64,000 bases of DNA from Candidatus Odyssella thessalonicensis L13 (GTDB lineage Bacteria > Pseudomonadota > Alphaproteobacteria > Paracaedibacterales > Paracaedibacteraceae). The DNA is taken from positions 1 through 64,000 of the forward strand of contig NZ_AEWF01000005.1 in NCBI RefSeq assembly GCF_000190415.1, in the 5' to 3' direction. Shown here piece after piece: positions 56,595 to 64,000 of this stretch (its first letter is position 1; each line of letters begins with the position of its first letter). The notes under the pieces were generated by a model. That model worked only from the letters and a program-made list of their open reading frames with translations. It made no database searches and was not told the DNA's origin. The position numbers and the translations under genes were made by a program.

Positions 56595-57497
56595 TTACTT
56601 TCCTTTTGCTCTTTCAGCTTGCCATCTATAAATTGAGTACTCTTGTCCTCCCCATCGGTTTTTAGCTATCCTGAGGGAATCGTAGGCAGATTCTCCGAAG
56701 TTAAATACCTTACAATTAGAATCCAAGCCTATTAAAATCATTTCATTAATGAGCAGAGGATTCGCATTTAAAGAAGAATATTCTCTATCCCATCCATTTA
56801 AATAATAGGCGATTTCAAAATCATTCTTTACGAACACTGTTACGCTTATCAATTTGTTTTGGTAAAATGCTCCTAATGCTCCTCCTATTTCTGAGGTTAT
56901 TAATGCCGTAAAAAAGTTTTCCGGCGTTTTATAGGAGGCATCTACTGATTCTTGCGTTTTATGGATTAGATGAAGGGCCCCATCAAAATAATTTTGGCTT
57001 AATTTACGGACTTCAACGCCGTGCTTCTGTGCTTTTCTAATAGAATTCCTTACGTTTCCTGAAAAGGCAGAGGTGTACATATCATTATAGTTAAAAAGCT
57101 TCAAAATATTGGTGTGAGAAATTGTCGTATTCTTCTCGCTTAATAAGATATTTTCTCGATGTGACGGGAAAGTTGTAATTGCGGTACAAGGATCTCCAAA
57201 TATCTTTTGCGCGAGGATCTGAATATCTTCAAGTCGTACAGGTATAAAATTCTCGATCGGCAATGGCCCACCATAACCTATTGAGCCTATGCGGGTTGAT
57301 GAGGACCATGGCTTGCCTGAAAAAAATGGTATAAGATAACTTGCTTCTCTATTAAGTTGCCATAGGACTAAATGGTACTCCCCCCCAAAGCTTTGCTTAA
57401 CAGCTTTAAACCACTCGCTGCAAGAATAAACACTTGGATATGATGTTGTTAACAATATCTCATCCCACTCATTCTCATGAAGTATTCTAAATTTCAT
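56595..57497 (-). CDS. FemAB/GNAT-like acyltransferase
   Basis: 300 aa. The pattern NVRNSIRKAQKHGVEVRKL near residues 147-165, with the later INEMILIGLDSNCKVFNFGE and a C-terminal RWGGQEYSIYRW, is typical of FemAB-like or BioF2-like acyltransferases that move acyl or aminoacyl groups to cell-surface sugars. It is the last gene of the minus-strand set and overlaps the preceding aminotransferase gene by 11 nt. It would modify the amine made by its neighbour (inference). Confidence 0.75.
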   Translation of the reverse strand: MKFRILHENEWDEILLTTSYPSVYSCSEWFKAVKQSFGGEYHLVLWQLNREASYLIPFFSGKPWSSSTRIGSIGYGGPLPIENFIPVRLEDIQILAQKIFGDPCTAITTFPSHRENILLSEKNTTISHTNILKLFNYNDMYTSAFSGNVRNSIRKAQKHGVEVRKLSQNYFDGALHLIHKTQESVDASYKTPENFFTALITSEIGGALGAFYQNKLISVTVFVKNDFEIAYYLNGWDREYSSLNANPLLINEMILIGLDSNCKVFNFGESAYDSLRIAKNRWGGQEYSIYRWQAERAKGK

Positions 57498-58575
57498 CAG
57501 TAATTGTTTCTATAATATAGTTGATTTGTTCATCCGTATGTCTAATTCCCCATGGGATAATCAGGATATTATCTATGAAAGTCTGAGTGCCTTCGGTATA
57601 TTCTATTATGCAATCTTTGAAGAAGCTTATAGTTGACAAAGGATAATAATACCAAGTTGCTTGAATTCCCCTCTCAAAAAGTCGATTAGCCAAATTGAAC
57701 CTATGCTTAGCATATAAGGCCATAATTGATGGGTAGCCAAAAATTCCTTTAATTAATTGTAACTTTTCAGCAGGTAAATTCTCTTTTAGTCTTTTCCAAG
57801 CCTGCTCCATAAAGAGAGTTCTTGAAAAGAAAAGATGCAACTTGTCGTTTAATTCTTCTGGCAAATCTTCTTTCAAGATAGAACCTTTAAATTCTCCCGG
57901 CATAGCTGATTTTAAGACTGATTCAGTCAGATCAGATAATTTACAGCATCCTGTAACAGGAAGAAACCTCCAGGACATTACTTTTTTAGAAATAGGTTCA
58001 AACTCACCATTGGTTCTAATAAGTGCACCACCTCCTGGTCCAGAGATAGGTTTACTTCGCCCAAAAGAGAGTAAATAGAGTAGGTTGTTATGCTTAATTG
58101 GAATAGTGGGTTTAATTATTGAAGGAAAGCTCTGAGCTTTGTCTATAATAATTGTTATCCCTAAATCCAAGAAATATTTAATAAGCTCTTGCTTATGATC
58201 TCTAAACCCAAAAAACTCTGGAATAATGATCACGTCTGCATTATGGCTCACAGCAAAATTGGAAGATGTATCAGAGAATTGGTAATCCATGTTCCAATCA
58301 TACAATATAAGCTTATGACCAGCTTTCATACACTGGTAGGTAAATTGAGGGCAAAAATAATTCGGGATAGCAATAGTTTGTTGCTTCTTATCCTGATGAG
58401 CTAAATATAGTAAAAATGCCAGAGTAGCTGACTCAGCATATAAAACAGCTTCAGGTTCTATATTGAAATATCTGAGAATATAGCTGTTTAAATCATGACT
58501 CTGATTAGAGCTTCTGTACTCTGGATATAAAGGAATGCGGAACTGTTTGCTCTGGGGAAACAACCTATCATCCAT
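57487..58575 (-). CDS. DegT/DnrJ/EryC1-type PLP aminotransferase
   Basis: 362 aa with the fold-type I PLP pattern: substrate-side Asp145 in IIIDKAQSFPS and a candidate Schiff-base Lys175 in SFGRSKPISGPGGGALIR. This family usually aminates keto-sugars. The sequence is divergent, with a short N-terminus. It overlaps the M20 gene before it by 8 nt and the acyltransferase gene after it by 11 nt, so they are translated together. Confidence 0.8.
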   Translation of the reverse strand: MDDRLFPQSKQFRIPLYPEYRSSNQSHDLNSYILRYFNIEPEAVLYAESATLAFLLYLAHQDKKQQTIAIPNYFCPQFTYQCMKAGHKLILYDWNMDYQFSDTSSNFAVSHNADVIIIPEFFGFRDHKQELIKYFLDLGITIIIDKAQSFPSIIKPTIPIKHNNLLYLLSFGRSKPISGPGGGALIRTNGEFEPISKKVMSWRFLPVTGCCKLSDLTESVLKSAMPGEFKGSILKEDLPEELNDKLHLFFSRTLFMEQAWKRLKENLPAEKLQLIKGIFGYPSIMALYAKHRFNLANRLFERGIQATWYYYPLSTISFFKDCIIEYTEGTQTFIDNILIIPWGIRHTDEQINYIIETITDEI

Positions 58576-59773
58576 GAGATGTCCCTAGGGTTTGACAGAG
58601 CCATTGATAAAAGGTGGATTCATATTGCAGGAGGTCTTCAATATGGATAAATTCATTAATTGAATGCGCCTGTCTTAAAGAGCCTGGCCCCCATATCGCA
58701 GCCATTATTCCGAATGATTTAAATAACCTAGCATCGCAGGGACTCGGAAAAATACCTTGCTCAAGGGAACTAAAGTAGGATTTAAGATTATTTGTGAAGG
58801 AAGCTCCTGGAAAACCAAACTCTCCCAACCGGATTGATAGGCCAAATTGAGGCTCTATTACCTTTTGGAGGGACATAAATATCTCAACATCTGTAACAAT
58901 ATCAGGAAAGAATATAGTACCTTCCAAAGTTATATTACCTATTGGAATAGCAGGATCGATGCCACCCTTTATTTTTCCAAAATTAAATTTAAATAAATTT
59001 TTGAACTCTGATAATCCTCTACTTTCAATAAACTCTTGCATTATAAGTTCAAAATTGGAAATCAAATGATTGATGGAGTTTAGCGCGTTATTATCGGGCT
59101 CAGCTATTCCCATATGCAAAGGGGTGCGAGAGCATTCAATAACGAAATGCATAAATCCTAATGAATCTAAACAGACCTTATTCTCACTAGGCTCAGCAAT
59201 AACAGCTAAAGAGCCAGGGGTAATCAATACTTCTTCCTCTAGAAGAAGGAGACTTCTTAAGGTTCCATTACCTCCGATTTCCTCATCACACACAGAAGTA
59301 AAAATTAATCTCCCTTTAAAGCAAGGGTTATGGTCAATAAAGCGGGAGGCACAAGCCATTTGGCATGATAGCCCTCCAAGCATATCAGCTGCACCGCGCC
59401 CATATAACTTACCATCTTGCATTATACCTGATTTCCATCCTTGGTCATGCAGCCAGGATCTTGATTCATCCACAATATCTACGTCCACATGTCCATTGAG
59501 TATTACTGTTGGGCCTGGCAAGCCTCCATCCTTTATGGCCACAACATTATATTTCTCAACATCTTGATAATTATCATAGGGAGAGCCAAACTCGTGGACA
59601 GCTACATATCTCTTGTCGCCTGAGATATCAGAAGCTTGATAAGTATCAAGGAATACCCTGTCCCATTTACTTTTTTCAAGATGGTCCTTAATGTATTTCT
59701 GGGCACTTAACAGTCCTTCTGTTCCGTAAAATGGATACTTACGGATTAAGGTTTGTAAATGTTCTACAATCAT
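58568..59773 (-). CDS. M20-family metallo-deacylase/peptidase
   Basis: 401 aa of the ArgE/DapE/CPG2 type. Metal ligands and catalytic residues are visible: GHVDVD near 93-98, GRGAADMLGG near 125-134, and the CDEEIGGNGT motif with the catalytic Glu near 166-168. A His lies near the end (RQAHSINEF). It would remove an N-acyl or peptide group from a small molecule. It starts 2 bp after the epimerase stop. Confidence 0.88.
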   Translation of the reverse strand: MIVEHLQTLIRKYPFYGTEGLLSAQKYIKDHLEKSKWDRVFLDTYQASDISGDKRYVAVHEFGSPYDNYQDVEKYNVVAIKDGGLPGPTVILNGHVDVDIVDESRSWLHDQGWKSGIMQDGKLYGRGAADMLGGLSCQMACASRFIDHNPCFKGRLIFTSVCDEEIGGNGTLRSLLLLEEEVLITPGSLAVIAEPSENKVCLDSLGFMHFVIECSRTPLHMGIAEPDNNALNSINHLISNFELIMQEFIESRGLSEFKNLFKFNFGKIKGGIDPAIPIGNITLEGTIFFPDIVTDVEIFMSLQKVIEPQFGLSIRLGEFGFPGASFTNNLKSYFSSLEQGIFPSPCDARLFKSFGIMAAIWGPGSLRQAHSINEFIHIEDLLQYESTFYQWLCQTLGTSHG

Positions 59774-59775
59774 GA

Positions 59776-60771
59776 TTACGCCATACGGAGTTGCGGTTCC
59801 TCGATTAAACCATTTAGTAGCCAGTCTGCAACATCCATAATCCCTTGATTAAGGGTTATTTTTGGGCAGTAACCAAGGATGTCTCTAGCTTTTTGAAGAT
59901 CTGGACTTCTGACGAAAATTTCCTCAGTATCGTTATGGAGTATAGTAATTCTTGAGGGGGAATGGGTTAAGCTTACAACATTTTTAGCCAACTCATACAT
60001 AGATATTATTTGTTCATCATTACCTAAGTTAAAAGAGTGACCTAATGCTTGATTGACCACTAGGGAACGAACAATCCCATCAATAAAGTCAGAGACATGG
60101 CACCAGGCTCTCGATTGAGTCCCATCTCCATTAATTAAGATTTCTTGCCCAGCTAAAGCTTTCTGGATAAGTATGGACATAGCATTGGCTCCTTTACGGT
60201 AAGGCCCATATACATTAAATGGCCTTATAATGACAAAAGGGATCCCCATTTCTACATTAGCTGCTTTAAGGAGGTACTCTCCAAAGAGTTTACTACAAGA
60301 GTAATTCCAGCGAATGCCATTAAGCGGGACTTCAGCCATTCCTAATTCATTAGCAGAGGAACAGTTCTGTCCGTATATTTCACTGGTACTAAAGAAAATA
60401 AAGCGATCCAAATTTTTTTGTTTTGATGCAAATCGGATCATATTCAGTGTCCCTATACCATTCACCTCCATGGTCTGTAATGGCTGGCAAGCAACCTTAT
60501 TAACACCTAAAATTGCAGCAAGGTGAATAATATAGTCATAATCCTCAGAAAGTTTTTGGAGATTTTCTGAACAGGTAATATCTATTCGGTTGATGGAAAG
60601 ATTGGGGTGATTTAGCAGTCCGAAATTAGCCAAAGGACTAGACATAACCTCTTGAAAATCGACTATCGTAACTTCATTATGCTCAATGAGTTGTTTAACC
60701 AGATAGGATCCTATAAATCCCATTCCTCCTGTAATTAAGATTTTTTTATTGTAAACAGTCAAATTAGACAT
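59776..60771 (-). CDS. NAD-dependent sugar epimerase/dehydratase
   Basis: 331-aa extended short-chain dehydrogenase. The Rossmann motif GGMGFIGS is at 15-22, the catalytic NYSCSK (Tyr-x-x-x-Lys) near 156-161, and NVYGPYRKG follows. It probably acts on a nucleotide sugar; the exact reaction cannot be told. It is downstream of a 13-bp hairpin that separates it from the exported kinase-like gene. Confidence 0.9.
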   Translation of the reverse strand: MSNLTVYNKKILITGGMGFIGSYLVKQLIEHNEVTIVDFQEVMSSPLANFGLLNHPNLSINRIDITCSENLQKLSEDYDYIIHLAAILGVNKVACQPLQTMEVNGIGTLNMIRFASKQKNLDRFIFFSTSEIYGQNCSSANELGMAEVPLNGIRWNYSCSKLFGEYLLKAANVEMGIPFVIIRPFNVYGPYRKGANAMSILIQKALAGQEILINGDGTQSRAWCHVSDFIDGIVRSLVVNQALGHSFNLGNDEQIISMYELAKNVVSLTHSPSRITILHNDTEEIFVRSPDLQKARDILGYCPKITLNQGIMDVADWLLNGLIEEPQLRMA

Positions 60772-60800
60772 GGAGAGCTTCCTTGTTATCGCTTTTTGAT

Positions 60801-60834
60801 TGCTTTTAAGAGTCCTGCAAAACTCTTAAAAGCA
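60801..60834. promoter_or_regulatory. 13-bp perfect inverted repeat
   Basis: TGCTTTTAAGAGT (60801-60813) and ACTCTTAAAAGCA (60822-60834) with an 8-nt loop lie in the only real gap (76 bp) of the minus-strand cluster. No T-run follows on the minus strand, so it may be a processing or stabilising hairpin rather than a terminator. Confidence 0.5.
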
Positions 60835-60847
60835 TTGAGGGTAGTAT

Positions 60848-61960
60848 TTAGAGCGTGTTCTCATTGAATATTTTTTCAATATTCGAAATAACTTCTGCGT
60901 TTTTCAAATATTGGAAACGGAGAACATAGGGGTTATTGGCCAAGCTCTCTCCTTCATCAAGGGTGAAAGGAGTGGTATATATGGCAAATCTCAGGCAGTT
61001 TACCTTCATAACATCAATAAATTTCTTCACATCAAATCCATGTGTTGAGAGCCAAGAAATATTGGGCTTTAAGAATTCTCTGATATACTCAAAGTTCCAT
61101 TGCTGATCTTCAACTGCTGAGAATTCCATGGCAGCAATTGCTATATCCATCACAACGCTTCCATAATAAGCATCCCCAAAATCGATAGCCGCTGTCTCTT
61201 CTTTATCAACCACAAAGTTCTCGAAAAAGAAATCCGAGTGAACAATTCCTTTAGGAGATGCTTCTATCATTCCCTTTACGTCATCGTTGTCAATAAATGA
61301 CCTCATTTCTTGGAAAGTCGGGGTATCTAGTATCTCAGGAAACTTGTTAGATTGTTTTTCATAGCACTTTCTTAGATGGTCTAAGTCTCCCTCGGGAAGG
61401 TCTTCATTCTCTTTGGGTTGGTATTTAACAGCAGCTTGTACCATTTCAGATACAAATTTGCCACTTTTCTGCGCGACGTCTAAAGATAGGTCATCTTTTT
61501 CCAGGGTTTGCCCAGGTATAAACGGGTAAACCATATAAATATGATTTTTATGCTTTAGAAGAGGAGTCCCATTTTTAAAATCTAGAGGTGAGGGAACTCG
61601 TAGCCCGTGTTGACTGAGATGGGATAAAACTCTTACCTCGAAGCCAAATATACCAGTCTCTAATTTCTCTGCTACTTGTTCAGGATAAGCGCGAACAAGC
61701 ACATCTCCCCGCTCGAGAGTAGGAACAACTAAGTTAGTTGCTATTCGGCCCTCTTTTGGCATTGTAGAAGAACCATTAAGAGTCAAGCCAAGCTGCGATA
61801 AAACACTGCTTAAATCATCCTCATTAATCTCAATCTTTTCTAGAACTCTTTCCATTTTTCCTTCTCTTAACTCATTTGATGCTATAATTTTTGATTCTGA
61901 TGCAAAGCTACAAGTAGAAAGCAATACACCTAGTAGCACTTTATAACTAGATTTCTTCAT
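60848..61960 (-). CDS. Exported aminoglycoside-phosphotransferase-like protein
   Basis: 370 aa. A clear signal peptide (MKKSSYKVLLGVLLSTCSFAS) precedes an APH/homoserine-kinase-II-like fold. The catalytic loop is GIVHSDFFFENFVVD near 238-252 and the metal motif AIDFGDAYYG near 257-266. VYPFIPGQTL marks the hinge. An ATP-dependent kinase with an export signal has no obvious ATP in the periplasm, so it may act in a host compartment or the signal may not work (inference). It overlaps the SemiSWEET gene by 4 nt. Confidence 0.8.
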   Translation of the reverse strand: MKKSSYKVLLGVLLSTCSFASESKIIASNELREGKMERVLEKIEINEDDLSSVLSQLGLTLNGSSTMPKEGRIATNLVVPTLERGDVLVRAYPEQVAEKLETGIFGFEVRVLSHLSQHGLRVPSPLDFKNGTPLLKHKNHIYMVYPFIPGQTLEKDDLSLDVAQKSGKFVSEMVQAAVKYQPKENEDLPEGDLDHLRKCYEKQSNKFPEILDTPTFQEMRSFIDNDDVKGMIEASPKGIVHSDFFFENFVVDKEETAAIDFGDAYYGSVVMDIAIAAMEFSAVEDQQWNFEYIREFLKPNISWLSTHGFDVKKFIDVMKVNCLRFAIYTTPFTLDEGESLANNPYVLRFQYLKNAEVISNIEKIFNENTL

Positions 61961-62232
61961 TTTAATGTCTCCTTCCTGAAGATTATTTTTGCTATTAAAA
62001 TAAGGAGGGTCATAAAGCTAATTAATGAATTAGTTATGACGACAGCTTTGGAATTAACTAGGTAACCATAGCTAATCCAGGCAAGCCCTCCAGCCATAAG
62101 AGAGAAAAAGGTTAAACCCGACAATCCTTCAACTTTTTTCTCTCTGTATACTTTATAGACCTGAGGCATAAATGAGAAAACGGATATGGCAGATGCAATA
62201 AATCCGATTAATTCAATTAAATATAGTTTCAT
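61957..62232 (-). CDS. SemiSWEET-type transporter
   Basis: 91 aa with three membrane helices. The PQ motif is in SVFSFMPQVYKVY (residues 18-30), followed by KKVEGLSGLTF and GGLAWISYG. It should form a dimeric passive sugar carrier. It is embedded in the operon, overlapping the isomerase gene by 20 nt and the kinase-like gene by 4 nt, so its cargo may be the substrate or product of this pathway. Confidence 0.88.
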   Translation of the reverse strand: MKLYLIELIGFIASAISVFSFMPQVYKVYREKKVEGLSGLTFFSLMAGGLAWISYGYLVNSKAVVITNSLISFMTLLILIAKIIFRKETLK

Positions 62233-63118
62233 TGTGCCTAATCCATTCGAATGCTTTCTTAAAATTATGACGTACCGTATAGTCTATCTCTTGAATCTCT
62301 AGAACCATCAATCTCTGGGTGTTATCCATTTGAGAAATTTCGTTGAGAATAGATGTATATATACTTTCATCCAATTCTGACGCTTCAGGTAAAACACCCT
62401 CTTTGCAATGGGTACCCTCTTCAGGATTGGCAATTCCTTTAAAAGCAGAAAAATGCCAATGTTGGATTTTATCCTTGAGACGCATAAAATCTAAATATCC
62501 AACCTGCTGAAAGTTAGGGTAGAATTTTTGGCTCTGTTTGCCTTCAACTACTTCGCGAATATTAGAGATGGTATTAGTGTAATGGCAGACATCCCAGACT
62601 ATTCCTATATTTAAATCAAAAACTTGGTTGAAATCTTGCGGGTAGCAAAAAAGAGGGTCAATTTCTTTCGCATAATTATCCATTACCGGCATATTCTCTA
62701 GAGCAAGCCAAGTATGTGGGGTGGCTGCCATTTCATAAACATTATTTAAAACATCTAAAACCTTTAATCTTTCAGCCTCTAAATCCAAGTTTGTCCATTC
62801 TGAGATTATATGAATTCTGTTGGAGTGAACTACGACGCCTCTTAGTCCTAGGTCTGATGCCCTTTGTAGAGCCTCTTTTAATCGACTTCGCACAAATAGA
62901 TCGTTGACGTAATCTGAATTATTCACTGGAAAATGGAATGTAATTTCTGAGTTTGGATTACTAGATTGTAAGCTCTCAATGTTCTGCCAAACTAGATTCC
63001 ATGTTTCTTCTTCTAAGTCCTGCCTATTAAAGATGGTTGCTTCATATCCTTGCAGATTTTCCAGAAATACGGCTTGTTTAAGATCTTTAGCCAAGAATGG
63101 CATCGATAACTTAATCAT
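62213..63118 (-). CDS. TIM-barrel sugar isomerase/epimerase-like protein
   Basis: 301 aa of the xylose-isomerase-like / AP endonuclease 2 superfamily. Metal-ligand positions are suggested by ALENMPVMDNY (Glu near 159), IGIVWDVCHYTN (Asp and His near 194-197) and VLEIQEIDYT near the end. Such proteins isomerise or dehydrate sugars and inositols. The next-door inositol-phosphatase-like gene makes a sugar or inositol substrate plausible. It overlaps that gene by 8 nt. Confidence 0.8.
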   Translation of the reverse strand: MIKLSMPFLAKDLKQAVFLENLQGYEATIFNRQDLEEETWNLVWQNIESLQSSNPNSEITFHFPVNNSDYVNDLFVRSRLKEALQRASDLGLRGVVVHSNRIHIISEWTNLDLEAERLKVLDVLNNVYEMAATPHTWLALENMPVMDNYAKEIDPLFCYPQDFNQVFDLNIGIVWDVCHYTNTISNIREVVEGKQSQKFYPNFQQVGYLDFMRLKDKIQHWHFSAFKGIANPEEGTHCKEGVLPEASELDESIYTSILNEISQMDNTQRLMVLEIQEIDYTVRHNFKKAFEWIRHNETIFN

Positions 63119-64000
63119 TGCATTCTACCAATTCTAAGGAGGGTATTTGATTGACAAAAGTCAAAGCCTTACTTTCCCGCTCTACAGCCGAACGAATCAC
63201 ATTGATGACTTGAAGGGGACCTGCAAGGCAGCTACAGAATAAATCAGAAGTGGGGTTTTCGGCTAGATAAATAACAAATTCACCGCCAGCTTCTCTTGTT
63301 AAGAGGTAAACGGGGTAAAGGTCCCATAAAGCAGCTGCTGCATCAATTTTTGCTTTGTACTTACCTGCGGCAACTTGAGTGTAAGCGAAAGCATCCGTGT
63401 ATGTCCGGACAATAGCCGGAATATCTTGGCATCTTGATAACATGTTCTCTCGTTGAAGATATTTAAAAGCATAATCATCGCTGCGAGCAACAATATGAGA
63501 CCTTTCAAGAGGATGATCCTTTATAACGAGTTTATTTTCTTCCCCAGTTAATAGATTATTGCAGAACGCTCCTTGGCCTTTATAAGCAAAATAAGCTTGC
63601 GCTTTCGTGGGTAGGTAGATCAAGCTGGCTAGAGGTTCTCTGTTTTTAACCAGGCTAAGGGTGAATGCGAACGTGTCAAGATCATTTCGAAAAGAGATAG
63701 TTCCATCAATAGGGTCTACATACCAACAGTATGTGTTTTCTCCATCCGTTATCTTAGCTTCATGATAATAGCCTTCTTCACCTTTAAATGAAGCCCAAGG
63801 GGTCTCTTCTTGCATCATTTCGCCAAAGTGATTCTCAATCTTCTTTTCTAAATTAGAAACCAAGCTACCATCAGATTTGGATTCAAAAGATAAACATTCT
63901 TTTTGTTCAGAAAAGTATTTATCGAACTCTTTTATGCATCGCATGAATAAATTCGATTCCTTGATCGAAGCAACAGCAGTAAGTTCGTCACAAGCATGCG
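63111..64000 (-). CDS. Inositol monophosphatase family protein, runs off the window
   Basis: The phosphatase motifs are clear: FKGEEGYY (metal Glu), VDPIDGTISFRND and the C-terminal AALWDLYPVYLLTREAGG. It would remove a phosphate from inositol-, histidinol- or sugar-phosphate. An ATG at 63944 gives 277 aa, but the frame stays open upstream to the edge (ACDELTAVASIKESNLF), which looks like the normal first helix of the family. The true start is therefore probably beyond 64000. It is the first visible gene of the cluster. Confidence 0.88.
   Translation of the reverse strand, partial: HACDELTAVASIKESNLFMRCIKEFDKYFSEQKECLSFESKSDGSLVSNLEKKIENHFGEMMQEETPWASFKGEEGYYHEAKITDGENTYCWYVDPIDGTISFRNDLDTFAFTLSLVKNREPLASLIYLPTKAQAYFAYKGQGAFCNNLLTGEENKLVIKDHPLERSHIVARSDDYAFKYLQRENMLSRCQDIPAIVRTYTDAFAYTQVAAGKYKAKIDAAAALWDLYPVYLLTREAGGEFVIYLAENPTSDLFCSCLAGPLQVINVIRSAVERESKALTFVNQIPSLELVECND

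Noticed and set aside
60801..60834. Intrinsic terminator inside the right-hand cluster
   Set aside because: The stem is perfect but no T-run follows on the transcribed strand.

Overview
The window is AT-rich bacterial DNA that reads like an obligate intracellular alphaproteobacterium, most likely a Holosporales or Rickettsiales-type symbiont of amoebae or other protists. The placement is inferred from style, not from a marker gene. The supporting features are an HU protein, class I ribonucleotide reductase genes, many secreted ankyrin, Sel1, leucine-rich-repeat and F-box-like proteins, nuclear-localisation-like motifs after signal peptides, and many broken genes and insertion-sequence fragments. 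No rRNA, tRNA or CRISPR array was recognised.

Left part (1-9.3 kb): an HU gene, then lasso-peptide locus 1. A 57-aa precursor, a leader peptidase, an asparagine-synthetase-like cyclase and an ABC exporter run on the + strand. Divergent from them is a 1150-aa membrane-anchored regulator with LuxR-type HTH, NB-ARC NTPase and TPR domains. Lasso locus 2 (39.5-48 kb) has the mirrored layout: two tandem precursors with near-identical leaders and different cores, then peptidase, cyclase and exporter on the - strand, and a second HTH/NB-ARC/TPR regulator divergent on the + strand. A decayed third regulator copy lies at 36.2-37.7 kb. A 1945-aa protein joining a phosphotransferase-like domain, an NB-ARC NTPase and about 20 Sel1 repeats follows regulator 2.

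Middle part (9.3-39.4 kb): an accessory, effector-like region. It holds a broken F-box/LRR gene, two large exported proteins (one a GTPase with glycine-rich, collagen-like stretches), ankyrin, Sel1 and LRR proteins, a hybrid histidine kinase with an N-terminal signal sequence, a SemiSWEET transporter, a split serine resolvase, a Fic fragment, a predicted exported deaminase with nuclear-localisation-like motifs, a complete 837-bp IS6-type insertion sequence, and an exported AAA ATPase. Several genes are cut at IS-end-like sequences or at runs of seven A/T.

Right part (53.9-64 kb): a 5'-truncated nrdA followed by an intact nrdB, then a tightly overlapping - strand set of eight genes (inositol-phosphatase-like, TIM-barrel isomerase, SemiSWEET, exported aminoglycoside-phosphotransferase-like protein, NAD-dependent epimerase, M20 deacylase, DegT-type aminotransferase, FemAB/GNAT-like acyltransferase). 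This looks like a small-molecule or sugar-modification pathway of unknown product.

The most notable system is the pair of lasso-peptide clusters, each paired divergently with a STAND-type LuxR regulator.
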